Source: CAWDVB01 sp963824105 (GTDB lineage Bacteria > Actinomycetota > Actinomycetes > Propionibacteriales > Nocardioidaceae). From it: a DNA stretch of 64,000 nt. The translations under genes and the position numbers were made by a program. The stretch covers positions 1-64,000 of the forward strand of contig CAWGNN010000001.1 of NCBI GenBank assembly GCA_963824105.1. Reading direction: 5' to 3'. Numbering within the stretch: position 1 is the stretch's first letter; every line of letters begins with the position of its first letter. The notes under the pieces were generated by a model. The model was given only the letters and a program-made list of their open reading frames with translations, was not told where the DNA came from and did not search any database. Positions 59,344 to 64,000 of the stretch are shown here, piece by piece.

Positions 59344-59448
59344 CGTGGCACCCCTTTCTTCGATGCGGCCGGCATGTGTAGCCGGTGAGGTGAGCGTACC
59401 CAGCCGAGCACCGATGGCCCGAGGGCGGCCGTAGGCTACCCTTTTCCC

Positions 59449-59484
59449 ATGCGCAAGGCCCTCCTGCTTAGTTGGCCGTGCTGA
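59449..59484 (+). CDS. Leu-rich leader peptide of leuS
   Basis: An 11-codon gene, MRKALLLSWPC. The three leucine codons CTC, CTG and CTT are consecutive, and CTT is rare in this GC-rich genome. ATG 59449 lies six bases after TACCCT (59437-59442), so the transcript begins with the start codon. A terminator with seven U lies 32 bases after the stop, before leuS. This is the arrangement of ribosome-mediated attenuation sensing charged tRNA-Leu. Confidence 0.8.
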   Translation: MRKALLLSWPC

Positions 59485-59541
59485 TCCGATCGCTGAACCG
59501 ATCGATCGCACGGCTACCCCTCACGCCCGAGGGGTTTTTTT
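59475..59541 (+). promoter_or_regulatory. attenuator of leuS: long hairpin plus intrinsic terminator
   Basis: Hairpin A: GCCGTGC (59475-59481), GAT and CGATCG pair with CGATCG, ATC and GCACGGC (59499-59514), about 16 pairs with two bulges; it overlaps the last codons of the leader peptide. Terminator: ACCCCTC (59516-59522) with GAGGGGT (59529-59535), followed by U7. A competing helix is possible: GCCCGAGG (59525-59532) with CCTCGGGC (59545-59552). Which of these changes with ribosome position is inference. Confidence 0.75.
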
Positions 59542-59583
59542 GTGCCTCGGGCTCTGCAGGACACCAGACACAGGACGGATGAG

Positions 59584-62076
59584 ATGAGCGAGCAGCAGAC
59601 AGGGGGCGACCGCGAGACCTACGACGTCGTCGCGGCGCAGGAGAAGTGGCGCAAGGTCTGGGAGGAGATGGATCCCTTCCGGGCGGCCGACGACGGCAGC
59701 AGGGAGCGCCGCTACGCGCTCACGATGTTCCCGTACCCGAGCGGCGACCTGCACATGGGCCACGCCGAGGTGATGGCGCTGCACGACGTGATCGCGCGCT
59801 TCTGGTGGCAGCAGGGCTACGACGTGATGAACCCGATCGGTTGGGACTCCTTCGGTTTGCCGGCGGAGAACGCCGCGATCAGGAACGACGAGCACCCCGC
59901 GACCTACACCTACGCCAACATCGAGACCCAGGCCGAGTCGTTCCGCCGGTACGGCGTGAGCTTCGACTGGTCGCGGCGGCTGCACACCTCGGACCCGGAC
60001 TACTACCGCTGGACCCAATGGCTGTTCCTGCGCTTCCGGGAGTGGGGGCTGGCCTACCGCAAGCACAGCCCGGTCAACTGGTGTCCCAACGACCAGACCG
60101 TGCTGGCCAACGAGCAAGTCGTGCAGGGCATGTGTGAGCGGTGCGGCGCGGAGGTCACCAAGCGCGAGCTGTCGCAGTGGTACTTCAAGGTCACCGATTA
60201 CGCCGACAGGCTGCTGGATGACATGGCCGCGCTGGAGGGCAAGTGGCCCGACCGGGTGCTGGCCATGCAGCGCAACTGGATTGGTCGCAGTGAGGGAGCC
60301 CACGTCGACTTCGAGGTCGAGGCGACCGACACCCAGGACGCGACGAAGGTCACCGTCTTCACCACTCGGCCCGACACGCTGTACGGCGCGACCTTCTTCG
60401 TCGTCGCGGCTGACGCGTGGCTGGCCGACCAGATCTGCGCGCCCGAGCAGCGCGAGCAGTTCGACACCTACCTGGAGTCGGTCCGTCGCGAGACCGACAT
60501 CGCCCGGCTGGCCACCGACAAGGAGAAGACCGGCGTCTTCCTGGGGCGGTATGCGGTCAACCCGGTCAACGGCGAGCGAATCCCGGTCTGGGCCGCCGAC
60601 TACGTGCTGGCCGACTACGGCACCGGAGCGGTCATGGCCGTACCCGCCCACGACCAGCGCGACCTGGACTTCGCCCGGGAGTTCGGCCTGCCGGTACGGA
60701 TGGTCGTCGACACCGGCGAGCCCGACCCGGCCGAGACCTTCGCCGCCACGCCCGGGGACGGCACCTACGTGAACTCCGGCGAGCTGGATGGGCTGACCGA
60801 CAAGGTCACGGGCATCCGCTCGATCGTGGCCCGGTTGGAGGAGCAGGGGACCGGCCGAGGCGCGGTGAACTTCAGGCTCCGCGACTGGTTGCTGTCCCGC
60901 CAGCGGTTCTGGGGCCCCCCGATCCCGATCGTGCACTGTGACGAGTGCGGTGAGGTCGCCGTTCCCGACGACCAGCTGCCGGTCGAGCTGCCCGATCTGC
61001 GCGGCGCGGACCTGAAGCCCAAGGGCGTCTCACCGCTGGCGGCGGCCGAGGATTGGGTCAACGTGCCTTGCCCGGACTGCGGCCGCCCGGCGAAGCGGGA
61101 CAGTGACACGATGGACACCTTCGTCGACTCGTCGTGGTACTTCCTGCGCTACTGCTCCCCGCACTACGAGGACGGCCCCTTCGACCCCGAGGCGGTCCGG
61201 AGGTGGATGCCGGCGCAGCAATACGTCGGGGGGGTGGAGCACGCCATCCTGCACCTGCTGTACAGCCGGTTCTTCACCAAGGTCCTGCACGACATGGGCA
61301 TGCTGGACTTCGTCGAGCCGTTCACCGCGCTGATGAACCAGGGCCAGGTGATCAACCAGGGCAAGGCGATGAGCAAGTCTCTGGGCAACGGGGTGAACCT
61401 GGGCGAGATGTTGGACAAGTACGGCGTCGACGCCGTGCGGCTGACCCTGGTCTTCGCCGGGCCCCCCGAGGACGACATCGACTGGGCCGACATGTCGCCC
61501 GGCGGGTCGCTGAAGTTCCTGCAGCGCGCGTGGCGGCTGGCTGGGGACGTCACCGCTCCGGTCGGGGCGGACCCGGCGACCGGGGACGCCTCGCTGCGCC
61601 GGGTGACGCACCGGACCGTCAACGACGCGGCCGAACTGGTCGACAGCCATCGGTTCAACGTGATGGTGGCCCGGGTCATGGAGCTGGTGAACGCCACCCG
61701 CAAGGCGATCGACTCCGGCTGCGGCCCCGCCGACCCGGCGGTCCGCGAGGCGGCAGAGGCCGTCGCGATCCTGCTGAGCCTGGTCGCCCCGTACACCGCC
61801 GAGGAGATGTGGTCGCGTCTGGGCCACGAGCCGACCGTCGCCAAGGCAGGCTGGCCCACGGTGGACCCCGCGCTGCTGGTCCAGCAGTCGGTCACTGCGG
61901 TCGTCCAGGTCCAGGGCAAGGTCCGCGCGAGGCTGGAGGTGTCTCCCGACATCTCCGAGGCCGACCTGGAGGCCGCGGCGATGGCGGAGGAGACGATCGC
62001 GCGCCAACTGGAGGGCAAGACCGTGCGCAAGGTCATCGTGCGGGCGCCGAACCTGGTCAACATCGTCGCCGGCTGA
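59584..62076 (+). CDS. leuS: leucine--tRNA ligase
   Basis: A class Ia synthetase of 830 residues. HMGH is at 57-60; the editing domain CP1 has TTRPDTLYGATFFVVA; zinc-like cysteines appear at CDECGEV and CPDCGR; KAMSKS is at 594-599, where Ala replaces the usual Lys of the KMSKS pentad's first position. The C-terminal anticodon domain ends KVIVRAPNLVNIV. ATG 59584 is set by homology; the frame start at 59542 would overlap the terminator's 3' side. Expression is likely controlled by the leader. Confidence 0.96.
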   Translation: MSEQQTGGDRETYDVVAAQEKWRKVWEEMDPFRAADDGSRERRYALTMFPYPSGDLHMGHAEVMALHDVIARFWWQQGYDVMNPIGWDSFGLPAENAAIRNDEHPATYTYANIETQAESFRRYGVSFDWSRRLHTSDPDYYRWTQWLFLRFREWGLAYRKHSPVNWCPNDQTVLANEQVVQGMCERCGAEVTKRELSQWYFKVTDYADRLLDDMAALEGKWPDRVLAMQRNWIGRSEGAHVDFEVEATDTQDATKVTVFTTRPDTLYGATFFVVAADAWLADQICAPEQREQFDTYLESVRRETDIARLATDKEKTGVFLGRYAVNPVNGERIPVWAADYVLADYGTGAVMAVPAHDQRDLDFAREFGLPVRMVVDTGEPDPAETFAATPGDGTYVNSGELDGLTDKVTGIRSIVARLEEQGTGRGAVNFRLRDWLLSRQRFWGPPIPIVHCDECGEVAVPDDQLPVELPDLRGADLKPKGVSPLAAAEDWVNVPCPDCGRPAKRDSDTMDTFVDSSWYFLRYCSPHYEDGPFDPEAVRRWMPAQQYVGGVEHAILHLLYSRFFTKVLHDMGMLDFVEPFTALMNQGQVINQGKAMSKSLGNGVNLGEMLDKYGVDAVRLTLVFAGPPEDDIDWADMSPGGSLKFLQRAWRLAGDVTAPVGADPATGDASLRRVTHRTVNDAAELVDSHRFNVMVARVMELVNATRKAIDSGCGPADPAVREAAEAVAILLSLVAPYTAEEMWSRLGHEPTVAKAGWPTVDPALLVQQSVTAVVQVQGKVRARLEVSPDISEADLEAAAMAEETIARQLEGKTVRKVIVRAPNLVNIVAG

Positions 62077-62103
62077 GCCGTCCTCAGCGATACGCTCACA
62101 GGC

Positions 62104-62955
62104 ATGGCCAGGACCGTCGTCGTCACGGACTCGACCGCGTGTCTGCCTGCCGACTACACGTTCGAGCAGGGCATCGCCGTGGTGCCCCTGCACGTGATCA
62201 TCGGGGCCGACGACTATGAAGAGGGCATCGATGTCGAGGCCACGCCGGCGTTGGTCGCCGAGGCGCTCCGCGAGTGGAAGCCGGTCAGCACCTCCCGGCC
62301 CGCGCCGGCCGCGTTCCTGTCCGCCTACCGGCTGGCGGCGACGAGCGGCGCGGAGCAGATCCTGTCGGTGCACCTGTCCAGCGACATGAGCGGGACCTAC
62401 GAGGCGGCGGTGCTGGCGGCTCGGGAATCGCCGGTGCCGGTCCGGTGCGTCGACAGCCGCCAGGTCGCGATGGGCACCGGGTTCGCCGTACGTCGGGCCG
62501 TGGAAGCCCTGGCGGCGGGGGCCTCCCTCGACGACGCGGCCGACGTGGCTCGGCGCACCGGGGAGCAGACGGTGGCTCTCTTCTACGTTCACACCCTGGA
62601 GTATCTGCGGCGCGGCGGGCGGATCGGTGCGGCCGCGGCAGTGGTGGGCTCGGCGCTCTCGGTGAAGCCGATCCTCCACATGGAGGACGGTCGGGTCGCG
62701 CCGCGCGACAAGGTCCGCACCTCGTCGAGAGCGCTGGCTCGGCTCGAGGCGCTGGCCGTCGCGGCGGCCGAGGGCCACGAGGTCGAGGTCGCGGTCGGTC
62801 ACCTCGCCAACGCCGAGCGGGCCGCCAGCCTCGCGGAGTCTCTCGCCTCGACGCTCGAGGTCGAGGTCCCGGTGACCGAGGTGGGTGCGGTGATCGGCGC
62901 ACACGTCGGCCCGGGCCTGATCGGCGTCGTCGTGGCACCCCGCAAGGCCCTCTGA
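62104..62955 (+). CDS. DegV family fatty-acid-binding protein
   Basis: A 283-residue protein that binds a fatty acid and presents it for phosphorylation in the FakA/FakB system. It starts VVVTDSTACLPADY, has PVSTSRPAPAAF and LSSDMSGTYEAA for the carboxylate, and HTLEYLRRGGRIG. ATG 62104 lies seven bases after TACGCT (62091-62096), so it has its own leaderless promoter although leuS ends only 27 bases before. A FakA partner is not in the window. Confidence 0.92.
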   Translation: MARTVVVTDSTACLPADYTFEQGIAVVPLHVIIGADDYEEGIDVEATPALVAEALREWKPVSTSRPAPAAFLSAYRLAATSGAEQILSVHLSSDMSGTYEAAVLAARESPVPVRCVDSRQVAMGTGFAVRRAVEALAAGASLDDAADVARRTGEQTVALFYVHTLEYLRRGGRIGAAAAVVGSALSVKPILHMEDGRVAPRDKVRTSSRALARLEALAVAAAEGHEVEVAVGHLANAERAASLAESLASTLEVEVPVTEVGAVIGAHVGPGLIGVVVAPRKAL

Positions 62956-62978
62956 CCCGATTCCTTCCCCACGCGCTT

Positions 62979-63001
62979 GCTCCGGGTCTTGTCCCCGGAG
63001 C
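62979..63001 (+). terminator. hairpin after degV
   Basis: GCTCCGGG (62979-62986) pairs perfectly with CCCGGAGC (62994-63001), 7-base loop, then GGTTTG. It ends the degV message. Confidence 0.6.
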
Positions 63002-63048
63002 GGTTTGAGCCGCCTCGCCGTAGGACAGGGCGTGCCTAGCGTCGCCGC

Positions 63049-63822
63049 ATGACGGGCGAGGAGCGGTTGGACCGCGGCGACCGAGTAGAGGTCGTGCGAC
63101 GTCGGATGTTCGAGGCGAGCGGGGCGACCCCACCCGCGAATCTTCCCGATGCGGTCGGCTCAGGGGAGTCCTTGTGGGGCCGGCTTCGCGACCATCTGCC
63201 GGTGTCCCTGCAGGCGAGACTGTCCTTCGGGCCGTTGCACCTCTCGGCGGTGCTGGTGGCGATCGCGCTGGTCCTGTTCGTCCTCAGCTGGTGGGTGATC
63301 CGCTCGGGGCCTCGGGGGGAGGCAATCCCCACCCCGTCGTCGGCGGTGAGCCCGGTCGCGGTCCAGTCCGTGGCCCCGACTGCCACTGCAAGCCCTGCCG
63401 AGGTCGTCGTCGACGTGGCCGGCAAGGTGCGGCGTCCCGGTGTCTATCACCTGCCGCTCGGCTCCCGAGTCATCGATGCCTTGGAGGCTGCCGGTGGAGC
63501 CCGACCGCACATCGACCTGACCCAGGTGAATCTCGCCCGGCTGCTCACCGACGGTGAGCAGATCCTGCTCCTGAGATCTTCTGCTCGCGCCACCCCATCC
63601 AGTGCGGGCACCGGCACAGGTCCCTCGGGCGGGCTGATCAACATCAACCGCGCCGACCAGAGCCTCCTCGAGACCCTCCCGGGGGTGGGGCCGGTGACCG
63701 CCGCCGCGATCGTGACCTGGCGTGAGCAGAACGGCCGGTTCTCCTCGATCGAGGGCCTCGTCGATGTCTCGGGGATCGGAGACGCCACCCTCGAGCGGCT
63801 CCGTCCCTACATCACGGTGTGA
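63049..63822 (+). CDS. comEA: ComEA family DNA-binding competence protein
   Basis: A 257-residue membrane protein. A cytoplasmic start of about 65 residues is followed by one membrane helix (67-85), a Pro/Thr/Ser linker, an SLBB domain (VVDVAGKVRRPGVYHL) and a C-terminal helix-hairpin-helix pair (INRADQSLLETLPGVGPVTA, VDVSGIGDATLERLRPYI) that binds DNA outside the membrane. ATG 63049 lies six bases after TAGCGT (63037-63042). comEC overlaps its stop, so a DNA-uptake channel operon begins here. Confidence 0.93.
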   Translation: MTGEERLDRGDRVEVVRRRMFEASGATPPANLPDAVGSGESLWGRLRDHLPVSLQARLSFGPLHLSAVLVAIALVLFVLSWWVIRSGPRGEAIPTPSSAVSPVAVQSVAPTATASPAEVVVDVAGKVRRPGVYHLPLGSRVIDALEAAGGARPHIDLTQVNLARLLTDGEQILLLRSSARATPSSAGTGTGPSGGLININRADQSLLETLPGVGPVTAAAIVTWREQNGRFSSIEGLVDVSGIGDATLERLRPYITV

Positions 63823-64000
63823 CCCCGGTGCGAGAGCCTCTCGACCTTCGCCTGGTCCTGCTCGGGCTTGTGGTGTGGCTCGGCTGTCTGACCGGGTTCC
63901 TGTTCTCCTTTCGCGGGCTTGCGGTGTCGCTGCTGTTGGTGGGCCTTCTCGTGGTGGCCCTCCGTCGCCGGCGGGCGTTGAGTGCCCTGGGGGCCGGCGG
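63819..64000 (+). CDS. comEC: ComEC/Rec2 DNA uptake channel, N-terminal part
   Basis: GTG 63819 overlaps the comEA stop (GTGA) and the frame stays open to the window end, 60 residues. It shows a hydrophilic start (TPVREPLDLRLV) and two hydrophobic segments (about 11-27 and 30-48) separated by a short turn, then basic RRRR. The start of ComEC proteins in actinobacteria looks like this. The identity rests mainly on its place after comEA; the rest is cut off. Confidence 0.8.
   Translation, partial: MTPVREPLDLRLVLLGLVVWLGCLTGFLFSFRGLAVSLLLVGLLVVALRRRRALSALGAG

Noticed and set aside
59344..59583. T-box riboswitch before leuS
   Set aside because: No T-box core sequence was seen and the leader is too short; the Leu codon run and terminator explain the region better.

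Overview
The window comes from a high-GC Gram-positive bacterium of the Actinomycetota. Gene order (tig-clpP1-clpP2-clpX; valS-folC-ndk; rne-rplU-rpmA-obg-proB-proA-nadD-rsfS; leuS-degV-comEA-comEC), frequent GTG starts and many leaderless-looking promoters fit Propionibacteriales, most likely a Nocardioides-like Nocardioidaceae. That placement is inferred from gene content, not from a search.

Layout. 0-6.6 kb: tRNA-Gly, tRNA-Pro, trigger factor, the Clp protease genes with a ClgR-type operator, and an M3 peptidase. 6.6-12.8 kb: a thioredoxin/CcdA-like membrane protein and valS on the minus strand, then folC, a small membrane protein and ndk. 12.9-26.6 kb: a DinB-like protein, the radical-SAM/DUF2344 pair, RNase E/G, L21, L27, Obg, proB (frame broken near its end), proA, nadD, rsfS, a phosphatase and tRNA-Ala. 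26.9-32.7 kb: an accessory island of about ten tandem copies of a small STAS/SpoIIAA-like gene, chained by 4-base GTGA overlaps with a period close to 494 bp and ending in a GGDEF diguanylate cyclase; the middle copies are decaying. 32.8-47.8 kb: a catabolic island with a LacI-family regulator, a branched-chain-amino-acid-type ABC transporter, two dehydrogenases, an M24-fold protein with an altered metal site, a VOC protein, a 2-oxoacid dehydrogenase (fused E1 plus E2) and an SDR. Six near-identical 12-bp palindromes tie the divergent promoters of this island to the regulator. 47.9-59.3 kb: zwf, a secreted protein broken at a G7 tract, furA-katG, a PLP decarboxylase, MscS, small envelope proteins, a second SDR and galE. 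59.4-64 kb: leuS behind a Leu-rich leader peptide and terminator, then degV, comEA and the start of comEC.

How parts work together. The core blocks serve protein folding and turnover, tRNA charging, folate, ribosome, proline and NAD synthesis. The 33-47 kb island looks like one inducible pathway: uptake, oxidation through an aldehyde, and entry of a 2-oxo acid into an acyl-CoA. The 27-32.7 kb array is the most unusual part: many diverged copies of a small alpha/beta protein are translationally coupled to one soluble c-di-GMP synthase, and the proline-rich head of the internal copies resembles the head of that synthase.
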